A DNA stretch of 64,000 nucleotides, from the NCBI RefSeq assembly GCF_016545825.1, contig NC_052615.1, forward strand, positions 22,498,520 to 22,562,519, given 5' to 3'. The stretch's first letter is position 1. Every line of letters begins with the position of its first letter. The notes under the pieces are model-generated. The model saw only the letters and a list, made by a program, of their open reading frames with translations. It was not told the DNA's origin and ran no database searches. Position numbers and translations under genes: made by a program. Positions 49,251 through 60,419 of this stretch are shown here, in pieces. The DNA is from Eucalyptus grandis. Lineage: Eukaryota; Streptophyta; Magnoliopsida; Myrtales; Myrtaceae.

Positions 49251-50183
49251 GTACATGTTTCACTCCATTCGCGCGCCTCATCTGTTCCCTTATTTAATGG
49301 GATAAATTTTCCTGATTGGAGTGAACAAGTCCAGTTTCACTTAGGTGTCCTGGATCTTGATTTAGCGCTTCAAGCTGAGAAACCAGCTGCTATTACTGAT
49401 GAAAGTAGCGATGATGAAAATTCTTTCCATAAAGCTTGGGAAAGATCGAACATACTGAGCTTAATGTTCATGCGAATGACAGTTGCAAACAACTTAAAGA
49501 CTTCTCTTCCCAAGACTAATAATGCTAAGGAATTTATGAAATTTGTGGAAGAGCATTCTCAAACTGCTGATAAGTCACTTGCTGGTACACTGATGAGCAC
49601 ACTGACCATCATGAAATATGATGGTTCGCGTACCATGCATGAGCATATACTTGAGATGACCAATTTAGCAGCAAAATTAAGGACTTTGGGAATGAACGTG
49701 GATGAGTACTTTTTAGTACAATTTATACTTAATTCCTTACCTCATGAGCAATATGGGTCATTTCAAATGAATTACAACACTATAAAGGATAAGTGGAATG
49801 TAAACGAATTGGCCAATATGCTAGTTCAAGAGGAAACAAGGATAAAGAATCAAAAGGCTCATTCTGTTCATCTCTCAAGTCATCAAGAAGTTCGAAAGAA
49901 TTTTAAGAGGAAATGTGGAAGGAGCAAGAAGAAAGGACTACACGTCCTGAATGACTCTTCAAAGGCTTCTCAAATCCACAAGAAGGAACACAATCTTATT
50001 AAGTGTCATTTTTGCAACAAAATTGGACACTTGAAAAAAGATTGTCTGAAATGTAAGGCTTGGTTCGAAAAGAAATGTAAGCCCTGTGCTTTAGTATATT
50101 TTAAATCAAACTTTACTGAAGTTCCTTATAATACTTGGTGGATTGATTCTGGTGCCACCACTCATGTGTCAAATACGATGTAG
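49246..50183 (+). pseudogene. Copia gag with zinc knuckle and protease start
   Basis: The open frame is readable from about 49250 (SVPLFNGINFPDWSEQVQF), although the first ATG in frame is only at 49464. It shows the UBN2-type gag (AKEFMKFVEEHSQTADKSLA, MKYDGSRTMHEHI, LAAKLRTLGMNVDEYF), a CCHC knuckle CHFCNKIGHLKKDC (about 50008-50049) and the protease box WWIDSGATTHVSN (about 50140). A TAG at 50181-50183 then interrupts gag-pol; the same frame continues on the other side. Confidence 0.9.
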
Positions 50184-51545
50184 GGATTTCTTACGATCCA
50201 AACTATAAAGCCAAATGAAAGTTATGTGATTACGGGGAACAGAAACAAAGCTCCAGTTGAAGGCATTGGCACTTATCGTTTGATCTTAAATACTGGGCAT
50301 TATTTGGATCTGTTTCAAACCCTTTATGTACCTACATTTTCTCGCAATTTAGTTTCTTTGCCAAGACTTGATGTGGCGGGATTTTATTGTAAGTTTGGAT
50401 CTGAATCTTTCAGTCTATTTAAGAGTGATACTCTTATTGGAACTGGAACTTTATGTGATGGTCTCTACAAATTTAGACTTGATAATACTTTTATTGAGAC
50501 ATTAATGACCTTGCATTATAATGTTGGCACTAAACGAAGTTTGGTGAATGAAAATTCTGCTTACTTGTGGCATAAACGGTTGGGTCATATATCCAAAGAA
50601 AGAATGCAAAGATTAGTGAAGAATGAAATTCTTCCAAATTTGGATTTTACTGACCTTGGAGTGTGTATTGATTGTATTAAAGGTAAACAAATAAAACACA
50701 CTAAGAAATGTGCCACAAGAAGCACAGAGCTTTTTGAAATTATACATACTGACATATGTGGTCCTTTTGATGTTCCATCTTTTGGTAAGGAAAGTTATTT
50801 CATAACCTTTATTGATGATTTTTCACATTATGGTTACATTTATCTATTGCATGATAAGTCTCAATCAGTGAATGCACTTGAAGTGTATATTAAAGAGGTT
50901 GAGAGGCAATTAGATAGAAAGGTGAAAATAGTAAGATCGGATAGAGGCGGTGAATATTATGGAAAATATGATGAATCGGGACAATGTCTAGGTCCATTTG
51001 CTAAATTCCTTAAAAGACATGGCATTTATGCTCAATACACAATGCCAGGTACACCACAACAAAATGGTGTAGCAGAAAATCGTAACCGTACTTTAATGGA
51101 AATTGTTAGGAGTATGATGAGTCATTCATCTTTACCCTTGTCTTTGTGGATGTATGCTTTAAAGACTTCTATGTACTTATTAAATAGGGTTCCTAGTAAG
51201 GCAGTTCCAAAGACTCCCTTTGAACTGTGGACGGGAAGGAAACCTAGTTTACGACACCTGCATGTTTGGGGTTGTCAAGCAGAAATAAGAATTTACAATC
51301 CACATGAAAGGAAATTGGATTCAAGAACGGCCGGTGGTTATTTCATTGGTTATGCAGAGAAATCCAAAGGGTATAAATTTTATTGTCCTAATCATAGTAC
51401 AAGAATTGTTGAATTTGGAAATGCTAGGTTCATTGAGAATGGTGACATCAGTGGGAGTGAAGGAATGCGTGATGCTTGCATTCAAGAAGTAAGGGTAGAA
51501 GTTCCTATGCCTAAAGCTTCTAAAGTTGTTTTTCTAATATTGTAG
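50184..51545 (+). pseudogene. Copia protease end and integrase
   Basis: It continues in the same frame after the TAG: the protease C-part ([36 protein letters not shown]), GAG-pre-integrase with the zinc-binding [13 protein letters not shown] and CIDCIKGK, and the integrase core with [43 protein letters not shown] and [15 protein letters not shown], carrying the D-D-E residues. The C-part has [20 protein letters not shown]. It ends at TAG 51543-51545; the polyprotein continues in another frame, so a frame change occurs around 51540. Confidence 0.92.
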
Positions 51546-53319
51546 TACAATCTAACAATAATCGAGAACAACAAATTAATGAACAAACACTCAATAATGG
51601 AGATGTCAATAATGAACCTCCAATAGCCGAGTCACAAGAAATAGTATTAAGGAGATCTCAAAGAGAAAAGAGGTCGGCTATTTCTGATAACTATATGGTT
51701 TATTTACAAGAGTCTAAAATTGACTTAGGAATTGGAAATGATCCAGATTCATTTTCCCAAGCCATGGAATGTGAAGATTCTAATGAATGGTTTAATGCCA
51801 TGGAAGAAGAGTTAAAATCCATGCATCAAAATCAAGTTTGGGATATAGTTGAATTGCCTAAAGGATGTAAGAAGGTCGGGTGTAAATGGGTCTTTAAGAC
51901 CAAGCGCGACTCAAAAGGCAATATTGAACGACATAAAGCCAGACTTGTTGCAAAGGGTTTTACTCAGAAAGAAGGCATTGACCACAAAGAGACTTTTTCA
52001 CCAGTCTCTAAGAATGACTCACTTAGAATTATTCTGGCTTTGGTGGCTCATTATGACTTGGAGTTACACCAAATGGATGTAAAAACTGCATTTCTTAATG
52101 GAAATTTAGAAGAAGAGGTTTATATGGACCAATCCGAAGGCTTTTCAGTTAAAGGAAAAGAACACATGGTATGTAAATTAAAGAAGTCAATATATGGACT
52201 TAAACAAGCTTCCCGACAATGGTATCTTAAGTTTAACGATACCATAACTTCATTTGGATTTAAGGAAAACACCGTTGATCGGTGTATATATATGAAGATT
52301 AGTGGGAGCAAGTTTATTTTCTAGTTCTGTATGTTGATGATATTTTGCTTGCTACTAATGATCTTGGTTTGTTACATGAAACCAAGAAATTTCTCTCTAA
52401 GAATTTTGAAATGAATGATATGGGAGAGGCAACATATGTGATAGGAATAGAAATATTCCATGATAGATCACAAGGATTATTAGGATTGTCTCAGAAAGCC
52501 TACATTGAGAAAATTTTAGAGAGATTTAATATGAGTAAATGTTCAAATAGAATAGTTCCAATTCAGAAAGGTGATAAATTTAGCCTTATGCAATGTCCGA
52601 AAAGTGAATTGGAACGAGAACAAATGAATAATATTCCTTATGCATCTATTGTGGGAAGCTTAATGTATGCACAAACTTGCACTAAACCAGACATCGGTTT
52701 TGCTGTCGGAATGCTGGGCAGGTATCAAAGTAATCTTGGAATGGATCATTGGAAAGCTGCAAAGAAAATTCTTAGATACTTGCAAGGAACGAAGAATCAT
52801 ATGCTCACTTATAAAAGATCTAATCATCTCGAGGTGATTGGATATTCAGATTCAGACTTAGCCGGATGTGTCGATACAAGAAAATCAACGTTTGGTTACT
52901 TGTTTCTTCTGGCTGGAGGGGCAATTTCATGGAAGAGTGCGAAGCGATCGGTTATTGTTGCATCCACTATGGAAGCTGAATTTGTGGCATGCTTTGAGGC
53001 CACAATTCATGGATTATGGCTGCGGAATTTTATTTCAGGACTTGTGATTGTCGACGGTATTGTCAAGCCGCTGAAAATTTATTGTGATAACTCTGCAACA
53101 GTTTTCTTCTCTAAGAACGACAAGTATTCTAAGGGTGCTAAGCATATGGAGATCAAATACTTGTCTATCAAAGAAGAAGTTCAGAAACAAAGAGTGTCAA
53201 TTGAGCACATTAGCACCAATCTTATAATAGCAGATCCCTTAACAAAAGGACTGAAAGGACGGGCATTATTGGACGTCATTAATGTTTGTATTATGATTGT
53301 ATTAAGTTTATGTATTTGA
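51546..53319 (+). pseudogene. Copia reverse transcriptase and RNase H
   Basis: The linker LRRSQREKRSAIS precedes RT: FSQAMECEDSNEWFNAMEEE, GCKWVFKTKRD, KARLVAKGFTQKEGIDHKET, HQMDVKTAFLNGNLEEEVYM, KSIYGLKQASRQWYLKF. A frame change near 52320 separates these from LYVDDILLATND (active site YVDD). RNase H follows with YASIVGSLMYAQTCTKPDI, YSDSDLAGCVDTRKSTFGYL, STMEAEFVACFEA, the KHMEIKYLSIKEEVQ region and ADPLTKGL, ending at 53319. All core domains are present, and only a few breaks are visible in the whole polyprotein. Confidence 0.92.
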
Positions 53320-53653
53320 CACTTTGAGCTCACTTACATGTTTCTGATATTTCCTGTTTTCTATTTAGTATACATTATGGAAATAGATGAATATTAAACA
53401 GGATAGTTTCTAAAGAAACATTATGGTTGGACTATTCTTGTACTTCTCATTTATGGATCATGTTAAGTAAAGTGCTATAGTTGTAGTACATAGAAGGGAC
53501 TATGTCGATTAATGACATATAACCGCTATGACTCGCATTAGTTTTCTTTACTTAATTGTGATTATTATGTGATTGCTAATTTAATGAAATTTTATAGCAT
53601 AATCTTATTGTGCACATTGTGGTCTTTATTAAACCATGAAAGGAACATCATAT

Positions 53654-53669
53654 GGGCCAAGTGGGAGAA
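53654..53669 (+). other. Copia polypurine tract
   Basis: GGGCCAAGTGGGAGAA lies directly before the right LTR and is the expected plus-strand primer. Confidence 0.7.
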
Positions 53670-54102
53670 TATAAGAATTATTGTGGCCCATATTATGTGA
53701 TTTATTATATTTTTTAATAATTATTGAAATGCTATAAATAATATTGGTTATGAGAAGGTACGACTCTAATAAAACGAAATGGTATATCGCTTTGATGGAA
53801 GGCACCTTTTCAACGAATGTATAAAAGAGTCTGGTCCTCTCTCCACCCAAAACGAACAACAGTAACTAAAAGAACGTATTCTCTCCTCCATCAATTGAAT
53901 ACATTAAGGTTTAGTGGGTTAAGGGAGAGAAATCGGATTTCTTCATTTGGTTCGAGTTCTTTCGGTTTTCTACAACGATCATCATCAAGTGCAACATTAT
54001 GGAGAAAAGTATGTCTTCATATAATTGTGAAAATCATGAAGATCAAAAGATCACTGATTTGTTATGAATTTCCGCATTAAGTTTTATATGAATTGTCTAA
54101 CA
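53670..54102 (+). repeat. Copia right LTR
   Basis: It starts TATAAGAATTATTGTGGCCC (the first G of TG changed to A) and ends GTCTAACA. It differs from the left LTR at about 12 positions. Confidence 0.9.
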
Positions 54103-54107
54103 TGAAG

Positions 54108-55059
54108 TACCTCTAGAACTGCAGTGGCTTCTAAGAAATCGCTTCACATAGTTTCAAGGAGTAGCAACTTTAAAATAGTATATGGGTCTCATTGATAAAC
54201 ATCTAAATACATGAAATATTTGTTTTAATAGCATTGGTACATAATACGGGAACAGTCCGTGTATTGAAAATTATAGTACTTGCTTAAATGTCCTCGTGAA
54301 ATTGTAACAAAATCAACCATATGTTATGAAATACATGAGTTACCACATTTTACAGTACAACACATCGACAATTTGGCCACAACTAGATGAAACAAGCTAT
54401 CTTTTCTTCGTATCTATCACCTTCCATAAGTTTCCAAAATAATATCAACATGATGCTGCAAAAATCCCATTTTTTAGGGGAAATGCTAGGGTACGTCTGT
54501 TATCTATTTCAATTATATACCTTGAATAGTGAATTATTCTCACTTTTAGGTCCCTTCCCATTTTACTCGTAGATAGTATTTCTCTTACCCACGAAATCAA
54601 TGAAAAAAGAAGATATAAAATTTCACATAGATTTCCCTTATAAATCCTCAAATCAACATCATCATTCCATTATTAATTTTGGAACAATATACAAAATAAT
54701 AGTTGAGAATACACGTTATTATGAAGTTCACATAAAAATACACATAGTGATGATTGAGTACATGCAAGGCGCGCGCTTGAAAACTAGTTTAATCTATTAT
54801 AATACTATCTTAATATGTCTGTAGATTTGTGTGTGTGTGTCTATATATATTATCTACTGGCATATAGAATTTATGGTTAAGTGTATTGAAAGTTCTAAAA
54901 CTTGTTATTAAAGTATAATTGAATTTTAAAACTTTCGAAAAGTGCAAACAAATACCAAAACTCATCAAATTAGTCCAATTAAGTCTTTTCATTGATTGCA
55001 ATTTTTGAAAGTTTTAGGATTCGATTGCACTTTTTGAAAATTTTAGGATTTCATTAAAC
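54108..55059. other. AT-rich spacer
   Basis: No gene recognised. It contains a short (GT)n run near 54828-54840. Similarity to the corresponding part of the right unit (60720-61460) is not obvious. Confidence 0.45.
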
Positions 55060-56100
55060 TTTCTTGCCAATACATACGGACAATGATAATTTTATGAAAA
55101 TCTCAAATTATAGTTTCCACCAAAAACTGTGACACAGAGAGAACAAATGAAGGAATTACCTGACATAGCCCTAAGAAAAGCTCAAAGAAGAAAGTAATGC
55201 GGGAAAATTACCAAAAAAGTTCAAAGCCTATTGTACGATTGTCAATTCAATTTTAAACTTTTCAATTTTATCAATTAAGTCATAAATCTATTGATAATTT
55301 GTCAATATATTTATTCCAACTAATTTTTATAAAAAAATCTGACATTAATGTTAGCCATTCTACATGATATAGTTGGCACTATGAATATATTTTTATCATT
55401 TTTATATACTTTTTAATTTTTACATATTTTTATTTTTTCTTTTACTTTTGCTTTTCTTTCTTTACTTTTTTTTTAACCAAATATTGCGAGGGTCGCCAGC
55501 CACTAGGTGAGGCCTTGGTTGCCCTAGCCCACAATTGGCAAGGGCTTGGTTGCCCTCATCTATGGTTGGCAAGGGTTAGTCGGCAATTGTCATTGGATTT
55601 GGTGAGGGAAAAAAAAAAGAAAAGAAAGAAAAAATCCAAAAAAATTATAAATAAATTTAGAGTGCCAATTATGTCAAGTAGGACTACAAATGTTGGCATC
55701 ATCATTTTCGCATCAAAATTGATTGGAAGGGTTACATTGATAAATTTTCAAAATGTTTATGACTCAATATTCAATAGGCAAAGTCAAAAGATTTAAAATT
55801 GAGTTGGAATCATATGTTTAATTTTTTTTTTTTTTTTGAAGATAATTATCCCATCTAATCCACCAAGTAAGAAAAGCCCTCACCGAATCAAACTCAAGTT
55901 AAGCAAAATCAAAAAGGAGGATAGGTTTTTAGCTTCCCTTCAGTTGGCATTTTTCACATGGATTGGCTTGCCGATGCTTAAATCAGAAAATGGAGACCGA
56001 GAGAAATTGTGTGCAATTTAGACCATAGTCAAATGTTACAAACTTGTTTCTCAGCTCCTAAACGGCTGTTTATAAAGTTTTCTTCTTTCAACTGTTGGGT
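55060..56100. repeat. Duplicated block D1 (matches 61462-62455)
   Basis: It is collinear with 61462-62455: TTCTTGCCAA, GATAGTTTCCACC/ATAGTTTCCACC, a shared AT-rich repeat insertion, CACCGAATCAAAC, CAAAAAGGAGGATAGGTTTT, CAGCTTCCCTTC/TAGCTTCCCTTC, GTCAAATGTT and TTGTTTCTCAGCTCC. It belongs to the same tandem duplication as the GRP-like genes, since the spacing from gene to block agrees in both units once the Copia element is removed. Confidence 0.8.
55200..55800. mobile_element. AT-rich MITE-like repeat, GCGAGGG-centred family
   Basis: It starts GGGAAAATTACCAAAAAAGT, with repeated GTCAATT / AAACTTTTC words, and has a centre with GCGAGGGTCGCCAGCCACTA, GGCAAGGGCTTGGTTGCCCT and GGTTGGCAAGGGTTAG. 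Its mate in the right unit (61612-62215) keeps both inverted ends; here the right end is eroded. It was inserted before the duplication. Confidence 0.6.
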
Positions 56101-56776
56101 TAGATAAGACAAAGTATCGGCTCGTATGGTAATTCGCCGCGACAAGAGTAAATATATAATGGTACGTGGCCGTCAAACCGTTCACACGACCAATGGGTTG
56201 ATCCACCTCGACTCAGGCAACCGAATCGCTATCTTTTTCGATCATCCCATCAAGTCGGATTACGAAAGCACGTGTCCAATGCCCAGTAGGTTGCAGAACC
56301 CGTCATCATCAACGGGAATCTTAACATTCAGCTTGTTGAGATTGAGATGCATGTCGCGGGGGTAGATTATCTGGGCAAAGAAAGGAAGGAGACATCGGGA
56401 TTTTTGCAGTCAAAATCTGGCTCCCGCCGCTTCCTAATATGCAGGCCATTTCGAATGCCGATCTGAGAAACTAATAGGTAATCAAGGGTTGTAGACCATG
56501 GTTAGCTATTGCTTTTATTACATCTCCCTTCTTACCCGAAAAAAATGAAAAGAAGTACCTACCTCACTTACTTTCCAAGCATGTCAAGCCACCTGCACAC
56601 GTGCATGCGCTTACGTGTTTTTGGTTACTTTTGGCAAGCCGTATCCATATCTCCAAGGATTTTTATTATTTTTTTTGTTAAGGGGTATCCTAAGGCATTT
56701 ATTAGATATCTAAATAACAAAAGATTGACATTACTAATCCAATGCATCTATTTGTGTTAGATATATATGTGAGTTG
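56101..56776. other. Intergenic, no recognised gene
   Basis: An open frame at 56126-56365 (79 codons) has no recognisable motif, and its composition differs little from its surroundings. I do not call a gene here. Confidence 0.4.
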
Positions 56777-57358
56777 TGTTAGAGAAATCCTACATCTAAA
56801 AACTAATGTGGTGTAATTCGTTGATTTAGGCTTTTGAGTGAAGGTCAGTCCAATTTGATATATTAATAAACTCAGACTTGAGCTTTCTCTTAGCAATCTC
56901 CCCAAATGAAAGTATTGGGTTTAAGTTGTGCATTCTTAGCAAATAGTATCAAAGCCTATGGTTGCAATTTCCATGCAGGTGGATGTTATGTTGTAGCAAC
57001 ACAAGCTTGTAGGAAGTTGATGCAAAAGGATACTTGGATTAAGGAAAAGCAGACCTAACACTAAGCTCACATGTGAGGAAGACATTATTAGGATACATGT
57101 ACATGTGAGTAGTGGTAAAGAAATTTCATGTTGGAGAATTGATGTGGTGTATAGTAATTAATATGCCATGGTTGGCTTATAACTCATTAGCTTAAACTTT
57201 GAGTGAATATGGGTCCAACTAGATATATTGATGGGCTTGAACTTAGGGCTTTAAGTGAAAGTGAGCCCAACTAGATATATTAATGGGCTTAAACTTGAGG
57301 TTCATCTTGACATTCTTCCCAAGTGAAGGTATTGGGTTTCTGCTGCGTACTCCTAACA
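56777..57358 (+). mobile_element. TRIM-like small LTR element
   Basis: The left repeat (56777-56941) starts TGTTAGAGAAATCC and ends TTCTTAGCA. The right repeat (57129-57358) starts TGTTGGAGAATTG and ends ACTCCTAACA. Both contain GATATATTAAT and AGTATTGGGTTT / GGTATTGGGTTT. A degenerate primer site ATAGTATCAAAGC follows the left repeat. The internal part is only about 190 bp and non-coding. Flanking AGTTG / ATTTG may be the target duplication. The right repeat has a partial internal duplication (AACTAGATATATT twice, 57219 and 57270). Confidence 0.65.
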
Positions 57359-58391
57359 ATTTGTGTTATGTGTAACTAGCGTATTGAACTTCTTTTTAAC
57401 TTAGTTGCATGAGTATGAGAAAATACATAGCCATTCCTCCTCCTATTTTTCCAGTTTGAATATACTTTATCAAGCTATAGGATCTAACAAGTGTAACATC
57501 CTCTACAATCAGAATTTTTACCACCCTTCGTTGTTCATTTTCTCTGCAGAACGCCAGAATATGAAGGTGATGAGCGCCAACCCAAGATCAAAATGTCAAA
57601 ACAGAATCACTCGAATATTAAACTCGTGAACATTGGCCTCCCAAGAGTTTCTGCCACAATCATATTCCTCATCAGCAGATATAAATGGACTTCCCAAGAC
57701 CTGGGAAAAGTCAGATAGTAGAAAAAGAGTTCATCCAACGGGCAGGTCTTAAGCAAACTAGACAATTCGAGCAGTGACATGATCATTCAATTGCCTGCGA
57801 AATTCTGTTTCCCGACAGTCATTGAACAATGAAGAGAATGAGAATACTGTCATAATCATGTGTTTGCTATATTTTCATTTTGATCATTGAAATCACGTTA
57901 TTATAGTTAATCACCACGAGCAATTTCTCAGCCTCCCTCTGACCTGTTGACCCTTCATCCTCCTCTCAAGACTTAGAAATTCCTTGGCTTTTTGAACAAA
58001 CCAAATGCCAGCTACATTTAACCAGAACTGAGTTGATATGAAGATGGTTGCAGGAAAAGTTACCCCAAATTTTTTAATCAAAGTCAGCCAAAGCATCTTC
58101 AATTGTTTTCATTATGTAGAGCAAAGCTCTTAAACTTCATCATACAATAAGCTGATCAAACAGCGATTTAACAGATATCTCAAATCGGTAAGCAAATTGA
58201 CATTGTTAAAATGCTCGACCCAAATCCTTAAAGAGAGCAACCAGTCATAGATACACACAACACAGGAAGCATATTCAGTACTTAAACGTAGTACACTTAT
58301 ATCCCACGAATGGATCATAATAGAACCACTCGGTCATATGAGTAACAGTCGAAAGCCAACAACAGTCCCCCAGCAGGACAGATGTGATGAT
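57359..58391. other. Spacer and 3' flank of the right GRP-like copy
   Basis: It contains the putative 3' untranslated region of the minus-strand gene (next to 58391). No other gene recognised. Confidence 0.45.
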
Positions 58392-59415
58392 TCACTTCCA
58401 CTTTTTGAAGTGCTTGCCCTTGTACTTCCCAAACATGCCATGTTTCCAGCCCTTTCCATACTTTCCGCGCTTAAACTTTCCATGACCATGGCCGTAAGAA
58501 GCCCCGTGTCCAAGATGATGAGCACCATGAGACATGTGGTGTGCCCCATAAGCAGTGGCTGCAGCAGCGAGGCCCCCAGCTAACATTGCTCCCTTACCAG
58601 GACCGTGCCCTATAAAGACGCAGGTAACCAGATCAAGAAAAATAGATAGCCGTGATAGGGGAAAGTATAAAAAAAGTCCTAAACCTATTATAATTGTGTC
58701 AATTTAGTCCCCAGTCTCTTAATCTAGTTAATTCAATCTTTCCAATTAATTTGGCCGAATATTGTTGACGTAGATGGCGGCTGGCTTATGTGTCCTGCCA
58801 GCACTAACGTGGACATTTTTAAATAATATTTTAATAATTTTCTAATTTTTTTCTTTCTAATTTTTATTTCTTTTATTCCTTTCCTTTTTTTGTCTCTGTT
58901 TTTTTTTTTTTTTCCTCTCCTCTTTCCGGTGGCTGGCACAACCATGGCCGGTGAGGGCTGGCCGCACGGTGGAAAAGTGAAAGAACAGCTACAAGTTACC
59001 CTAAGATGCTCATAATACAATTATTAGTCTGATAATAGCAGTTACGATCAATACCTGAATGATATGAAGCTGAAGGACAGGGATAAGCAGCTAGTGGATA
59101 TCCCCCAGCCGGTGGATAAGCTACAGGCGGAGGAGGATAACCGGCAAGAGGATATCCACCCGGCGGACGATATCCATGAGGAGGATATGACTCGCAGTGC
59201 ATGTATTGCCCCTCATTGTACCCAGTAGCATAGCTCGAGAATCCACCTTGTGGATACCCCGGTGGATACCCCGGTGGATACCCCTGCGGAGGATATCCAT
59301 GTGGAGGATACGACCCGTGGTGCATGTGTTACCCTACAGCGTACCCACCAACGCTTAAGAAAAGCTGTTTGTCAGCAGAGTGCACGTCAATTCAATCCAT
59401 GTTTATTCAATGACA
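58392..59415 (-). pseudogene. Glycine-rich protein A3-like gene, right copy, N-terminus broken
   Basis: Minus strand, two exons. The first (to 59055) encodes MHHGSYPPHGYPPQGYPPGY and further GYPP repeats, ending CPSASYHS with donor GT at 59054-59053. The second (58609-58392, acceptor TATAG) encodes HGPGKGAMLAGGLAAAATAY and a basic His/Gly/Lys-rich tail ending GKHFKKWK, as in plant GRP-A3 proteins. The splice joins in frame (G|GG). Compared with the left copy, the N-terminal part (SADKQLFLSVGGYAVG, then TAA near 59330) is interrupted, and the ATG matching the left copy's start is followed at once by TGA. Translation could start at the Met at 59325 (about 165 residues). An AT-rich repeat (58664-58970) sits in the intron. 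The family is secreted/cell-surface or vesicle-associated in some reports; its function is unsettled. Confidence 0.72.
58664..58970. mobile_element. Truncated AT-rich repeat in the GRP-like intron
   Basis: The matching intron of the left copy lacks this piece: sequences on both sides (CTATAAA... and GTGAAAGAACAGCTACAAGTT) are adjacent there. The inserted DNA starts AAAGTATAAAAAAAGTCCTAAACC and ends in GGTGAGGGCTGGCCGCACGG, the left half of the GCGAGGG-centred family. It was inserted after the duplication or lost from the other copy. Confidence 0.65.
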
Positions 59416-60230
59416 AATGGTGCAGTAGGATGCCAAGAAAGTAACAAGAAGGCCAGCCGAACACAAGCAATATTGAGTCAAGAGCGACACCGCAGAAAGT
59501 CAAATAAGTTTTGACATTAGACCTATTTGCTTGACAAAGATCATCTACTGACTCAGCAAAGGCTAGACTCTTTAAATCAACAGGAGGACTACAGATAGAA
59601 ATTTATTTCTTGGGCAACATAAGGCAGAGACTGAACAGCCGGACTCGTTCCTGGTCTAAGATATCATGAGATGATGAATATGATAGACAAACGAACAAAG
59701 AATCTACAACTTTCGTAGGAAAATGTCGAAAACTCTCATGGCCGGCAGGTACTCCGAAACGGCAATCTCGCAAACCACTTGCATCCTACTGATAGGTTGA
59801 GTTCTTTAGTGAAAAGCAATCCAGAGTGTTGCAAGCGAAGCGAAGCCAACCGCGTGAAAATGCTTTTGAGAAGCGACATTCAATGATTGAACCATTCAAA
59901 CTCAGGAAAGAAAAAAGAAAACACGGCAGAGGAATACCACAAGTACTCCCAAGTACAAAATCAGGTGAGAAGAACCATGTCAATCCCAATGGCGCAGAGA
60001 GAGAGAGAGAGAGAGAGAGATCGTACGTAGTGGTCGGGGAGACGAGAATGGCGTCGTGCGTTGCTTCTCTGATTGGATGAACAGAGCGCGGGAGAGGAGG
60101 AGATGACTAAATAATCGAAGATTCGATGCGATAGGTGATGGGACGTCCATGTCGATGCGATAGGTGACTGGGACGTCCATATCTGCGGCAAGCGTTACTT
60201 GGACGCGTCCGCTCTCCCTCTCTCGGTATA
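59416..60230 (-). promoter_or_regulatory. Upstream region of the right GRP-like copy
   Basis: It is homologous to 44931-45720. It contains a (GA)n microsatellite (59995-60020), the conserved GATTGGATGAACAGAGCGCG (60071-60090; CCAAT on the minus strand) and a duplicated 29-bp unit (60124-60152, 60153-60182) that is single in the left copy. Confidence 0.45.
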
Positions 60231-60251
60231 TTCCGAAAAGTGGCCACCTTG

Positions 60252-60284
60252 GGAGGTGGGGAATTCGATTCCTTCCCCACCTCC
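60252..60284. repeat. 12-bp perfect hairpin
   Basis: GGAGGTGGGGAA (60252-60263) and TTCCCCACCTCC (60273-60284) form a 12-bp perfect inverted repeat with a 9-base loop. CTCTCTC on the left and GAGAGAG on the right extend it imperfectly. No T-run follows. Confidence 0.85.
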
Positions 60285-60419
60285 TCGAAGAGAGAGACTA
60301 GGCTGACAGCGTTTAGCAAATTTAATTTAGAATAAGACAGATAAAAAAACAGATTTCGAAAATTTTGAAAATTTTCGAAACATCTAACTATTTTTTTCTA
60401 TAAACGTCACTAGCAAATA

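Larger units (their letters stand above)
46181..54102 (+). mobile_element. Copia LTR retrotransposon, nearly complete, 7.9 kb
   Basis: The left LTR (46181 to about 46611) and right LTR (53670-54102) are collinear over 431 bp with about 12 differences by eye (2.8%). A primer site GGTATCAGAGC (46615-46625, initiator tRNA-Met) follows the left LTR and a purine-rich GGGCCAAGTGGGAGAA (53654-53669) precedes the right one. The flanking 5-mers TGCAG (46176-46180) and TGAAG (54103-54107) fit a target duplication with one change. Gag-pol reads gag, protease, integrase, RT, RNase H (Copia order). A 1.15-kb MITE lies in its long leader. Confidence 0.93.

Noticed and set aside
56126..56365. 79-codon open frame as a possible small gene
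   Set aside because: No motif, no homologue recalled, no support from the matching place in the duplicated unit.
60252..60284. Hairpin as a bacterial-type terminator
   Set aside because: Eukaryotic context and no T-run after the stem.
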